Position numbers and translations under genes: made by a program. From the NCBI GenBank assembly GCA_963662175.1, contig OY759221.1, positions 29,127,027 through 29,191,026 of the forward strand: 64,000 nt of DNA, given 5' to 3'. Numbering within the stretch: position 1 is the first letter of the stretch; each line of letters starts with the position of its first letter. This stretch comes from Aradus depressus. Lineage: Eukaryota; Arthropoda; Insecta; Hemiptera; Aradidae. Below, one piece after another: positions 41,101 to 51,016 of the stretch. Under the pieces are notes generated by a model, which saw only the letters and a list, made by a program, of their open reading frames with translations, was not told the origin of the DNA and did no database searches.

Positions 41101-44100
41101 GTTATTCAGTAGTAAACCCACGAAGATCTTGACAAGCGATAGTTGTTTAACATAAATTATCTATTATCTAACAATCTAAGACTTAGATACACTTAGTGTC
41201 ACTTAGAGATACGAGTATGTGGACATGTATCCCACATACCCTTTCTAATGAAGTTAAGAAAATCGATATTAACAAATCTTCAAATATTGTTATTGTTTGA
41301 CCTTTAGGTATTGCTCTGAATGTAAGAACGACGATAGTGAGATCGTGCGAGCTGGTGAGCTGTTGAAGGAGTCCAAGAAGAAAGCTCGTCTCCCCTCTTC
41401 CAATGCCAAGAAGGGTAAAGAGTGGGGCCAGGGGATGGCCTGCGTGGGTCGAACCACTGAGTGTACCATCGTGCCACCCAACCACTTCGGTCCCATCCCC
41501 GGCATCGAGGTGGGCGCCTCATGGAAGTTCAGGGTTCAGGTCACATCATCAGTTATTATGTATTATTATAATATATTTCATTTTGTCTCGATGAAGGTGG
41601 TTTGTAAACAAAGGTTGGCCTTAGGTTTCCACAAAATGTAGTTATTTTATTTTGTTGACGTTTCGCCTATCAAGGCATTATCAAAACTTTTATGTTAAAC
41701 AAATAAAAATAAAGCATTTTTTAAACCATTAACATTTTATGTAGGTAGTCAAAATCCAAAAAAAATGTTTAATGAGCTACCATTTCACATGGTGTTTTTA
41801 ATGATATAACATTTTTTTTTTTTTTTATATTGACTCATATAGAACTTTACTGATGAAAAAAGGTGTTTATTTGTATTATTTATAATAAACGGTTTGATAA
41901 GCCAATTTTTGTTTGTTTATAAACAACCTTCTTGAAGAGAAGACGAACTGGTCTCAAATCAAAGATATTCTTACTCAACCTCAAATATTTCACGTTGAAT
42001 CTACCACATATTTGTGACATAAGAATATTAATAACATTAAAATCAGAAGCTTTTTCTATCTTTAAAATTACTAAATGTATAACAATGAAGAAATTGAAGT
42101 TATATACATATAGTAGTCAAAATATTTGGTCATTCATCCAAGTATAATAATTTTTAATGGCTTTATTTATTTTCAGTTGTTCTAAACTGTCAAGTAACCT
42201 GTTTTTGATCAGAACTGGCGGTATTTGATGCCTTCGGTTGGGTCAATGCTTGTGCAATAGACTATAATAGTTCAAAAAGTAGTTTATTTTATATATTTAT
42301 TGTAAGTTTCCACATTATGTCCCCGTTTCTCAAGTTTTCAACATGAATATGTGTAGGTGTCAGAGGTGGGTGTGCACAGACCGTCGGTGGCTGGGATCCA
42401 TGGAAGGGAGAATGAGGGTGCCTACTCGCTGGTGCTGAGTGGGGGCTACGAGGATGACGAAGATCTGGGGGAAGAGTTCTACTACACAGGATCTGGGGGG
42501 AGGGACCTGTCAGGGAACAGGAGGACCGCAGGACAGAGCTCGGATCAGCTCCTCACCAGAATGAACAGGTCTCTCCGCTCTCCATTACACTTTATTTTTA
42601 CTTTCGTATACCTTTATTATGAGGAGGCATTGTAATCTTGCAAAAATCGGAGAACGAATTTTCAACGGAATTTCAGGTTTCAAGGTCCCCTGAGTACGTT
42701 TTGACCATTTTTTGATGAGTAAACATCTTAGCGATCGGTAGGGGCTGTGTCAGACCGTCAGAGCGTAAGTCTCGTGGATGTGCTTGTGTAAGAGTGTGTG
42801 TCGGACGGTAGCACGCGCAGCGCACACACAACTATACACTTCTTTATCTCTGATGTCAACTGTTTTTGAGCCTTTCTATTGTATTTTTACAACATTATTG
42901 ATCATATTTACCGTTGTAGTGAAGTTAAATAAAATATGAATATTACGAATTATATACGAGATCTGTTCAAAAAATACGCGGACTGACGTCATAAAACAAT
43001 ATATACTTTATTTAGAAGTTACATGTCTGGGTCCCCTTCAAAGTACTCTCCTCCCCAACGGTGTTTTAACTTGTTGAAACAGTCCTGGTACGCTTATTTT
43101 GTAATGTCCTTCAGCTGCTTCGTCGCATTTGCCTTAATCTCGGGAATCGTCTCAAATCTTCTTCCTTTCAAGGGTCTTTTGAGTTTGGGAAACAAGAAAA
43201 AGTCACGAGGAGCAAGGTCAGTTTGGCGAAAAACAGAGTTCTGAAGAAAGAAAAAAATAATAAGAAAAGAGGGCTGAATGGATTGAATTTCGCAGCAACG
43301 CGATGCATCATCAAATTTTTCGTTCAAAATCTCGGAAGAATAAGAAAGTCTCGTTAGGGACACATCATATATATTTTATTACTATTCACATTATTTTTAT
43401 TTTCAAGAACTTTAATTTGTTTGTAGAGCGCTAGCTTTGAACTGTAACGCCCCATTGAACTCAGAGAAGGGAGCTGAAGCTGAAGTGTGGCGAGAAGGAA
43501 GACCAGTGAGGGTGGTGAGGAACTTCAAACTGGGACGACACTCCAAGTACGCACCCCTTGATGGCAACAGGTACGTCAATAGTGGACAATAATAATAACC
43601 TTAATTTGCATGAGACTACATGTAGCAAGATTCCCCTTCTATAAACTCTTGTAGCAACGTAATATTCAAAAACGAAATAGTAGAAAAAAAAATACAAAAA
43701 TCTAAAATAACAATGTAAAAGTATAAATAATGAATAATGTGGATAAAATTAAATTCATTAATCATTCTGAAACAAAACAAAAAAAAAAAAAAAGGATTGA
43801 AATTTATTAGGTTAAGACCAACATTAACTTAAAGAAAAGTTCTTGAATGACATATCCATTCCGGATCATTTTGTTAACACTTAACATTTTGGCAGAGATA
43901 TTGTGAAACAGTTATAAACAAAATGTAAAGAAAAACGAATGTTTTTAAAAATATTGTCTATTTCACAAGATGTATAAAATATAAGGGCGCCAGTAGCTCA
44001 ATGGTATGCGTGCTTGACTTCTGAGCTCAAGAACGTAGGTTCGAAACCCGACCGAGGCCCTTAGTTTATTTTATCTGGGAGGTAAAATAAACTTAAGCAC

Positions 44101-46857
44101 GCCGTCCTTCGGATGGGACGTTAAGCGATGGTCCCGAGCCTGTACGATGTCAGGTACTCGTTAAAGACCCCTGCCCTAGGTGAATGAAAGTTTAGGGTAG
44201 ACACAATTTAGGACTTCCACAGTAGAGTCGGGCTCATGTCCACCAGAGTGACGAATGAGCGCTCTGGTAGTAGGCCTCGTAGTTAAAGCCCGGGCATGAG
44301 TCATAAAACCTAACCTAACCTTTATTCTTAGGGATTCTTCTATCTTAATATTTACCTATTTTAATTATTTATCGAGTCACTGTGATGTCCATTCTCATTA
44401 TTATTGTTGATTATATCTAAGTAATATATTTGCTTTTCTATTGATATATTATTACTATTGATATATTCAAAGATAGAATAATATGTAACAATATGTTTAA
44501 TTATTAACAGTGATTGTACAGTCCTAGCTGACTGCTCCTTCTCCCAAACTCAGACTCCGTCTTCTGGGAGGAGGTAGCCTATTTATCATTTGTCTTATTT
44601 TGTAAAGATTTAAAGGTATTGAATAAAAAAAAAAATCTTATTTTGTCTGATATGAAACTTTGGCCGAGAAGAAAGGGTTTATTTTTATTGGTCCAACCTC
44701 CAGATTTCACATTTTTGAGGTACGTCGATATGTTATCTAAGCTTTTTCTTTGTTTAGATATGATGGTATCTACAAGGTGGTCAAATACTTCCCGGAGAAG
44801 GGCAAGTCAGGTTTCATAGTGTGGCGGTACCTGCTGAGGAGGGACGACCCGACCTCCGCCCCTTGGACACCGGAGGGACAGAGTCGGATCAGAGCTCGCG
44901 GACTCGAGATCCAGGTTCGCAACTTACATACATACGTTTTAACCATAAGTAAAAATGTTTTTTTTTTTTACTTCCCTTGGTCGGAAATTCGATGGGGAGT
45001 TTTCAACGGAACTTGATTTTTCCGTTCTCCAGATTTCGAAAATGAAAAACAATTCTGTTAGCCTTTGAACACGATAATGATGAATGTATCGATACAAAAT
45101 TATATATATATATATATATATATGCCCAAAACCTAATAAGGACACCACATAACGATTTTCAGCCAAATCGGCCTTAGGGAAGCGGTTCAAGGGAGGAGGC
45201 TCAACTCAAAAAACCTAATAATTGCCGATGTAATGCGTAATAGTTGTATTATAATTTTAAAAAATATAATATTTTGGATGGATATTAATGTCATTTTGTT
45301 TTTCAGTATCCAGAAGGTTACCTGGAGGCAAAAGGAATTAAAAGAAAAGAAAATATACCTGAACCAAAGAAGAAACCGAAGAAAAGACTGTTGAAGATGG
45401 GAGGCTACCAGAGTGGGGAGGTGAAGAGATGTAAGATTGAGGTGTATCAGCTGGAGGAGGTTGTCCAGGCCTGCATAGCCAGCGATACTGTGAACAAGAA
45501 GCGGTGGGACTCAGTCAAGATGTTCCTACCTTTGGGGAAAAAGGTAACAACAATTCAAGTTTTTTTTTTTTTTTTTTTTTGCAAAAAAACCAATGTCAAA
45601 AAAACGTAATACTCTATTCCTGATTTTCCGAGGATAAATCAACTGAGTTGCGACTTAACAGGGGTTTATTTCTGCTGATGAATTTTTGATGTGTAAACAT
45701 CTTAGCGCTCGTTAGGGGCTATGACAGCGTAAGTCTCGTTGATGTGCATGTGTAAGTATGTGTGTGTCGGACGGTTGCGCTCGCAGCGCACACACACAAC
45801 TACACACTTCTTTCTCTGTGATGTCAGCTGTTTTTGATCATTTCTACGTTCATAGAATAAGAAAGTGTATAATATATTTCGAATGCATTTGACTTTTTAT
45901 GTGGTACTTTTAATGTTGTGATCATCGAAGAAAGTGTAATTTATTTCGTCACATATGAATGAATGTAAAGGTAAATATATAATGCTCTGGTATTGATGTA
46001 AAATATTCTAATTGCCACTAAATATCTTAAAATGCTTTTTCTATATTAATGTTATAATTTTATTGAAATGATATTTTAAAATTTAATTTTTACCTCATAT
46101 TGTATGGCGTATTTTTATTTATTTTGTGTCCCAGGGGTTCCTGGACAAGGTGGTTGAAACCTTCCTTTGTGTTTGCTGCCAAGAGCTCGTCAACAGACCT
46201 GTCACCACTCCCTGTCGACATAACATCTGCCTCGTCAGTACATATATTCATTTTATACAATTAGTATTTAGAAATTTGATTTTTATTTAACAACTTTAAA
46301 GAGGGAGAACTTACACATTGGAGAATAGTGCTTACGATTTTGGTTCATTTGTCTTTAAACGTCATTATATTCAAACGACTATATGATTACAATGTACGGT
46401 TGAATACGTATATTTAAATGCATGTTATTATTATTATTGTGCAAAAAGTGACTTATGAACTTCGTGCTGACGATGGCGTAAGCCGAAATCGGTACAATTT
46501 ATGTATATATTTTTGTGGAATTGGACATTATAAAAGTTGAACAAATTCTTTTTTTTATTTATTTTAAAAATAAACTATTCAATGTCTTTTTTTCTGACCA
46601 ATGCAATTATTATTAGTGTTGCTTGATTTTTGCTGATTTATTCAAAAGCTATTAATATTTGGAAAAAAGTGATATATGCATGGTACATATTTATGCATGT
46701 TTAGATGTGCCTACGACGGTCCTTTGAGGCAGAGGTGTTGACATGCCCCTGTTGCAGAGCCAGCTTAGACTTGATCCTGGACCTGGATCAGCACCTAAAC
46801 TCACATCTCCAGGCGACACTGCTCCATCTCTTTCCTGGATATTCTGCAGCTAGGTGA
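37398..46857 (+). CDS. UHRF1: UHRF1 orthologue (UBL-Tudor-PHD-SRA-RING), 13 exons
   Basis: Nuclear E3 ligase that reads hemimethylated CpG and histone H3 and recruits DNMT1 during replication. Exons: 37398-37547, 37996-38163, 38251-38286, 38362-38504, 39142-39488, 39582-39768, 41308-41539, 42357-42568, 43427-43570, 44758-44914, 45307-45543, 46135-46233, 46705-46857. Phases are continuous, giving 754 aa (human about 793). Domain order: UBL 1-73, tandem Tudor about 119-270, PHD 288-349, SRA about 387-590, RING about 682-722, C-terminal LFPGYSAAR. The weakest junctions are the exon 2 donor (AAG/GTTTAT), the exon 5 acceptor (TGTGTAG) and the exon 12 donor (CTC/GTCAGT), but no other choice keeps the frame. 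A polyadenylation signal candidate is at 46878-46883. UHRF1 is absent from Drosophila, so the organism probably has, or recently had, CpG methylation. Confidence 0.95.
38251..39488 (+). CDS. UHRF1: UHRF1 exons 3-5, tandem Tudor region
   Basis: Residues 107-282. Exon 3 is a 36-bp microexon ([12 protein letters not shown]). Exon 4 gives [20 protein letters not shown] and YEVAFD. Exon 5 gives [29 protein letters not shown] and DEIMKIE. The cage phenylalanine of GAWFE is kept (F134), but human Y188 and Y191 align with F164 and V167 across the exon 4/5 junction. Binding to H3K9me3 could therefore be altered, or the junction could be misplaced. Confidence 0.85.
38574..39055. repeat. Two broken SINE-A copies in opposite orientation, UHRF1 intron 4
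   Basis: 38574-38690 is a plus head (GAGGCGCCGGTAGCTTAAG, part of the tRNA-like region lost) running to GGTCCCGAGTC. 38896-39055 is a minus piece (GGTTTATTCACCTAGCATAC to TGAGCTACTGGTTCTC). Between them at 38750-38823 is the intronic module described separately. Confidence 0.7.
38750..38823 (+). repeat. Intronic duplicate module, copy 1
   Basis: TAGCTGACTGCTCCCCCTCC then CTCAGACT and TCTTCTGGGAGGAGGTAGCC. The same module is at 44511-44579 in intron 9. Both copies lie near SINE-A sequence. Origin unknown. Confidence 0.65.
39582..41539 (+). CDS. UHRF1: UHRF1 exons 6-7, PHD finger and SRA start
   Basis: Residues 282-421. The pre-PHD and PHD cysteines run in order C288, C291, C299, C302, C304, C307, then [18 protein letters not shown] and WYCSECKND. 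In the family this finger reads the unmodified H3 N-terminus (R2). Exon 7 continues with a lysine-rich linker and the SRA opening [19 protein letters not shown]. The intron between them holds the 42-bp tandem repeat and foldback FB3. Confidence 0.92.
39769..40572. other. UHRF1 intron 6 first part, tRNA-like piece
   Basis: Mostly AT-rich with nothing recognisable. At 40455-40525 the minus strand has a tRNA-like stretch (GGATAGGCATGCCAACTCAT, B-box-like GGTTCAAAACC) that is unlike SINE-A. Confidence 0.4.
40573..40760 (+). repeat. 42-bp tandem repeat, about 4 copies
   Basis: Unit TTATATTTGATATATAATCT followed by TCTTAAATCACTATACTTTC and AG. Copies start at 40608, 40650, 40692 and 40734, with a diverged partial unit before them. 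It lies in UHRF1 intron 6. Confidence 0.85.
40905..41116. repeat. Foldback element FB3
   Basis: Arms of about 100 bp (40905-41007 and 41021-41116) containing AACGAGTCAAAAATTCCACT, TAGAGCATTGTCAAGTGTA and a short GATAAGTCTGT loop. No coding sequence. It lies in UHRF1 intron 6, about 190 bp before exon 7. Confidence 0.8.
41540..42356. other. UHRF1 intron 7, AT-rich
   Basis: No exon seen. At 41656-41695 is a single GTTTCGCCTATCAAGGCATT piece with ATCAAAACTT, similar to the core of foldbacks FB2 and FB3. Confidence 0.45.
42357..44914 (+). CDS. UHRF1: UHRF1 exons 8-10, SRA methyl-CpG reader
   Basis: Residues 422-592. Key positions align with human UHRF1 at a constant offset of 14: thumb V432 (V446), D455 (D469), T465 (T479), and finger N475-R476-R477 (N489-K490-R491). 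The base-flipping pocket and the arginine that probes the opposite strand are therefore present. Further blocks: [68 protein letters not shown]. Confidence 0.95.
42636..42870 (+). repeat. Dispersed repeat P, copy 1 (UHRF1 intron 8)
   Basis: Contains TTTTCAACGGAATTTCAGGT, AAGGTCCCCTGAGTACGTTT, then AACATCTTAGCG, GTAGGGGCTGTGTCAGACCG, GTGTGTGTCGGACGGTAGCA and GCGCAGCGCACACACAAC. A second copy is at 45680-45860 and a 5' piece at 55775-55890. It is CpG-rich compared with the intron. Confidence 0.65.
42952..43235 (-). mobile_element. Mariner-type transposon fragment
   Basis: End sequence TACGAGATCTGTTCAAAAAA with TACGCGGACT is typical of a mariner terminal repeat. On the minus strand the transposase C-terminus reads [20 protein letters not shown], then [20 protein letters not shown], and ends [12 protein letters not shown]. 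The rest of the transposase and the other end are missing beyond about 43240. Confidence 0.8.
43984..44331 (+). repeat. SINE-A, full length, plus (reference copy)
   Basis: Head GGCGCCAGTAGCTCAATGG, B-box-like GGTTCGAAACCC. Hairpin TTTATTTTATCTGGGAGGTA with AAATAAACTT, then CCGTCCTTCGGATGGGACGT, CAGGTACTCGTTAAAGACCC and GTCGGGCTCATGTCCACCAG. End GCCCGGGCATGAGTCATAAA with the tail ACCTAACCTAACC. It lies in UHRF1 intron 9. Upstream at 43870-43980 is sequence similar to an outer arm of FB1. Confidence 0.88.
44511..44579 (+). repeat. Intronic duplicate module, copy 2
   Basis: GATTGTACAGTCCTAGCTGA, CTGCTCCTTCTCCCAAACTC and TCTTCTGGGAGGAGGTAGCC. It lacks the small TCTTCTG duplication present in copy 1 at 38750. 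Confidence 0.65.
44977..45240 (+). repeat. Rep140 copy 13, plus, one subrepeat
   Basis: CCTTGGTCGGAAATTCGATG, TTTTCAACGGAACTTG, a short AT run, ACGATTTTCAGCCAAATCGG, TGCCGATGTAATGCG. It lies in UHRF1 intron 10. Confidence 0.65.
45307..46857 (+). CDS. UHRF1: UHRF1 exons 11-13, linker and RING finger
   Basis: Residues 593-754. Exon 11 begins [15 protein letters not shown] and has a lysine-rich stretch ([12 protein letters not shown]). The RING follows: [20 protein letters not shown], then [12 protein letters not shown] and LTCPCCR, with all zinc ligands present. It ends [12 protein letters not shown] and stop TGA at 46855-46857, matching the LFPGYGNGR end of vertebrate UHRF1. Confidence 0.94.
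45680..45860 (+). repeat. Dispersed repeat P, copy 2 (UHRF1 intron 11)
   Basis: TAAACATCTTAGCGCTCGTT, GGGGCTATGACAGCGTAAGT, GTGTGTGTCGGACGGTTGCG and GCAGCGCACACACACAAC, then TCTGTGATGTCAGCTGTTTT. It is preceded by a T tract at about 45559-45580. Confidence 0.65.
46459..46545 (+). repeat. Short dispersed repeat, GCCGAAATCGGTA core
   Basis: GACGATGGCGTAAGCCGAAA, TCGGTACAATTTATG and TTGTGGAATTGGACATTATA. Same family as 4014-4110. It lies in UHRF1 intron 12. Confidence 0.55.
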
Positions 46858-47555
46858 CTTCCTCCCTGAATGAAAATAATAAAAATTGTATGCCTTCATT
46901 AATTTGGAGCTAGTCACTTTTCTCAAAAACTGTTGCTCTTGCCTTGACAAAATGCATGCAATGATGATTTTTTTTTTCACACTAATGTTTCAGATATAAT
47001 ATTGACTTTCTTTTTTCACTTAAATGGGTTTATGAGGACTAGCAATGGACTGTATACGAAAATTTTGTGAGATGGAACAGCCAAAACAAGATATGTGTAA
47101 AAACAGTACTTACCGCAGCCAGGGAAGTGGTCATGCGCATAGCGCGCCACTGACACCTTAAGGGAATGAATTTGTATTGTATTTGAAAATGTTCCTCTAT
47201 CTTCTGTAAATCAATGTGATTTTTGAAATTCGGTAATTATGAGAACACCCCTGTAGACCCCGTATTAAAACTATAGTAACTCCGATCTTTGACCTTCATT
47301 GGCATTTGACAAAATTTAATAATCCATTACGAATTATAAGGGGTTGGGTATAAAACAGAAATCAGCAGCTTTCGTTTATTACAACTAGGTAAAACTCGCG
47401 CTTGGATCACTTAAGAATTTCGGTATATTCTACCGATCCAATTTTTGAAATTCCAAACTGCATTGATTTGATAACTCAGCAAAAACTTCGCTTCGAGTGT
47501 AAAGGGGGTGTCTATAATTACGTATATTTAATTAACTATTTCTGTTTTTATTAGA
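46858..47555. other. UHRF1 3' flank, nothing recognised
   Basis: 3'UTR and then intergenic AT-rich sequence. No exon, SINE-A or Rep140 copy found. Confidence 0.4.
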
Positions 47556-48120
47556 ACCACTATAAGTAATCGTGGATACAAGAGAACAAAAAAAATTGAC
47601 TAATCACAACGTACTTTGTACCCGAAGCGGTAAAACCTTCTGCTGTCTAGTGCCTTACATTGGCTTAGAATATAAACCGGAGTCTCATTTTCCTCGCCAC
47701 ACTTCCTGCACGAAGGGCTTCTAGCGATGCCCATATTGTGTAGGTGTTTGTTCATATGAGTATCCTGTGATCAGCCGTGTCTCTTAGATCCATTCTGCTC
47801 ATATTCAGTAGTTCTCGGCTACTTTTCTCTGAGGATTCCGCAACAAAAAGTTTTAAATGTCTTTGCTTTGGGACACAACTCCAGAACTGGATGTGTTTCC
47901 TGGTCAGCCACAATTTTATTGCCGCCCTTGCGGTGCTCTTAGAGATCCCGCAGAAGGGTTCCGGCCCTATAGGTCCTCCTATAGGACTAGTCAGCCCTTT
48001 CGTTGCCCTTAATATTAACTTTGCCCGTGGACTATTTTTAATGAGAGGGTTAATTGATAGTGGGAAGCTCATATCATGGTATCGTTCTCTTTCTAAACCC
48101 TCCACCTTCTTCGTCAAAAT
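47556..48120 (-). mobile_element. Non-LTR retrotransposon RNase H/C-terminal fragment, minus
   Basis: The minus strand reads TSPIGGPIGPEPFCGISKST, RHLKLFVAESSEKSSRELLN and MSRMDLR. After a single-base frameshift follow NKHLHNMGIARSPSCRKCGE and ENETPVYILSQCKALDS. This is the RNase H end and zinc-knuckle tail of a jockey/I-type LINE protein; the usual knuckle histidine is replaced. The fragment is not functional. Confidence 0.75.
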
Positions 48121-48258
48121 CTGTTTAACTTCAGAGTGAACCAGTTTTATTTTGTTTCTTTTATTTACAACTCACTCTGTATTCTGTATCTTTTAAGTTA
48201 TTTTATTTTCGAAATTGTCTATTGTATTGTTAATCTATTGTTTACCTTTATTGTAGAC

Positions 48259-48503
48259 AAGAGGTCGGCAACCCCCCGCGGGCGGCCCCCACCTCCCTTT
48301 TGTGTAGCCTGCGAGGGATCTGAAAACATTTTCTTATAAGAAAAAAAGGAATTATTCAAATAATTAATATCATCTGAGGTTGGATGTGAGTTAACGGAGA
48401 CGATGTATACAATTTTCTTGTAATGTATCAGAAGACACAATAAAGCATTGTACACTTGAATACCCAAGGCACCCCGCATTTGCAGAAGGATTGCCGACCT
48501 CTG
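48259..48503. mobile_element. hAT-type MITE, 245 bp
   Basis: Terminal inverted repeats AAGAGGTCGGCAA and TTGCCGACCTCTG, flanked by TTGTAGAC and TTCTAGAT, an 8-bp duplication with two changes. There is a GC-rich block near the left end (GCGGGCGGCCCC). It has no transposase and is moved only if an autonomous relative exists. Confidence 0.75.
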
Positions 48504-49795
48504 TTCTAGATCATTTAATAAGAAACAGTATTATTAGTGCGTTAGTTAAATTTATGATGTAATCTGTGTCTATGGCTTCCGTTTAAACTAAAAAAAAAAA
48601 GGATCTAGTTTGATAATATTAGATATTTAATTATTACTGACAACATAATGTAAAATTGTTTTTTGTTCTTATATTTGCTATTGTTTTTAAACGCAGGAAA
48701 TAATAACAAATTATTCTGTACTATACACAGTAACCATATTTAACCATCAAGTACTTGAAATGTTTGACAACTTAATCTACGCAAGGAGTGTCTATCGGAC
48801 TCATCTGGGAAACAGGAAAATTATTAAAAATTAAATTTTATCATGCCTTTAATTTATTTATATTACATACTCAACGCAAAAGTTAATTAATTATGTTTTT
48901 GTACAATTCACACATCTTCTTTGAAACACAGACGATCTGCACAAAACTGCATAATTGTTTCTGCATTCTTTCGTTTTTTGTATGCACATATAGCATCATC
49001 CCCTGTTTGGAGATTAACAAGGTGCTTGCTCTGTTCTTGCTGGTCTTCACGTTGAAGCCTGAATTTCAGCCTAGTGTTCAATTATCCATTATTTCTTTTT
49101 GTGAGCCTACAGGCTCTCTTCTTGTCGTTTGTGGTCCAATCGGTCCAATAGCTTCGGCTTCCTCCTGTATAAAAAGATTAACGCTGTTAGTGCTGTCAAA
49201 AAAGTATTTTATTTAAACTAAACTCAACTATATCAAATTTAAATCAGGAGTCTAGTAGGTTTAATAATGGAAAATGAAAAATATTTTTTTAAATTCATTC
49301 AATCAGATATATTTATTAACTGCAATATTTATGAGGTATTATGAGTCTTTGGAGTCCGATGGATGTACTTGATTACACCTTATGTACTTGAGGGTTAAAT
49401 TAACTCAATTTCAAAAACATTCATTAAGTGTTTTTGCTTATCTGTTTATATATGTTCGTTTTTTGATCCCGTTTTTAATTTATTATTTTAATTGTGAATG
49501 TGGTTGTGCATGAGAAGTAATAATACTCTTTGATGTGATATGTAACTTGACAGGGTACGTAATTTGTAGATTTATATATTCATTAGAATTAAATTTATTT
49601 CCTTACCATGAATCGTTTGTGTATTAAAAAACTTTTAATTGTTCAGTTTTTTTAAATGTGTTTTTCCTTTTATTTTCTAAGCTAGGAAATTTTGCTTGGC
49701 CAATATACACGGTACATCAGGCCAAAAAAAAAAAAAAAATTACTATTCAACAGATCAGCTGGTTTACGCGCGATGTTCCAGAAACAGTTACCTAA
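48504..49795. other. Intergenic AT-rich, no gene recognised
   Basis: An open frame at 48893-49216 lies here without a recognised domain. No splice evidence. Confidence 0.35.
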
Positions 49796-49817
49796 ATGCT
49801 GCGCATTACATAAATTA

Positions 49818-50106
49818 TAATGCCCGGGAATTAACTACGAGGTCATATTGCCTACTACCAGAGCGCTCTTTCGTTACTCTCGTGGACATGGCCCGACTCA
49901 CTGTGGGAGTCCTAAATTTTGGTTACTCTAAATTTTTATTCACCAAGGATTGGTGTCTGTAATGAGTATCTGACATCATACAGGCTCGGGACCATCGCTT
50001 AACTTTCCATCCGAAGGGCGGCATGCTCAAGGTTTTTTAAAAACCTAAGAACTAGCACTTGGGCTCAGTAAGCAAACACGCATATCACTGAGCTACTGGC
50101 GCTCTC
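49818..50106 (-). repeat. SINE-A, minus, partly deleted
   Basis: Plus strand starts AATGCCCGGGAATTAACTAC and ends GAGCTACTGGCGCTCTC; CCATCCGAAGGGCGGC is present and part of the tRNA-like region is lost. Confidence 0.75.
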
Positions 50107-50611
50107 TCTTGATTGTGGTGCCAATCAGATGGAAATATATGCAATTGTGTGCAATGTTCTTTCGTTCACGATAACTGATACAGAAATGCACCGATTTGAA
50201 TGTTTCTTTTTAGAAAATGTTCGCCTCAGTACTCAAAGCCTACTGATTTTGGCTACTGTGCCAATTGGTCAGCAGTTTTGGATATATTCTGATATATGAT
50301 ATATGTATAATATATATTTAAACCCAAAACAATATTATCTAATTATCGTACAAATGCTATCTGACAAATTCCACAGAAATAGCTGAATAATAAACCTATC
50401 TTACACTTTAATGAATGACTTAAACGTTCGGAAAGACATGTTTCACATTCCATATTTTCCACTTAAAAAATAAAAATTACCTATTTATGGTTCTCCCATA
50501 CCGATATTTTCTATTAGTATTATTTTCATTTGAACGAATAGATTTTTTTTTTTTTCAACCCAGAGTGAAAATATAATTATTAACTATAATAATAATATAA
50601 TTATTATTATA

Positions 50612-50675
50612 GTTAGTATTATGACTCATGGCCGGGCCTTTAATTACAAGGTCATTGGCGCCCTCTATTCTCATA
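50612..50675 (-). repeat. SINE-A with both ends but no middle
   Basis: Plus strand TATGACTCATGGCCGGGCCT and TTAATTACAAGGTCAT joined directly to TGGCGCCCTC, the complement of the SINE head. About 280 bp of the element are missing. Confidence 0.65.
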
Positions 50676-51016
50676 GTATACAAACCATGAACACAATCTA
50701 CTCCTTCATATCTGAGTGTAGGCAAGTCGTGCCTATTTAGAAGACTGGGATATGTTCCCCTAGGGTGCTCTACCAGCGGAGGTCTTAATGAGAGGAATTT
50801 TGATTGGAAAGCCAGTGCGGCACCAATTTTAGGTTTCTTTGGGCTTCTATGTAGACTGGGTAGCATATCAAAATAATGAAATTAAAACCTTTCAAACATA
50901 ATTTCACTAAATTTATTGCATTATTGGGGTCCGTCAACAAAATAAATAAACACAAAAACATGATAATAAAAACGATTTAATAATATTCTTTTAACACACA
51001 ATTTTTTGTAGTTAAT
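50676..51016. other. Intergenic, coding-like minus stretch of unknown origin
   Basis: The minus strand from 50866 to about 50676 stays open and is less AT-rich (SLHRSPKKPKIGAALAFQSK and on). No domain is recognised; it may be the edge of an unclassified element. Confidence 0.35.

Noticed and set aside
41183..41522. Several overlapping frames on the minus strand at UHRF1 exon 7
   Set aside because: Shadows of the GC-rich coding exon on the plus strand.
43984..44055. tRNA gene
   Set aside because: A- and B-box-like sequences exist but the acceptor stem does not pair, and the sequence continues into the shared SINE body repeated about 20 times.
48893..49216. 107-codon plus-strand frame with hydrophobic segments
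   Set aside because: Low-complexity AT-rich codons, no recognised domain, no splice evidence.
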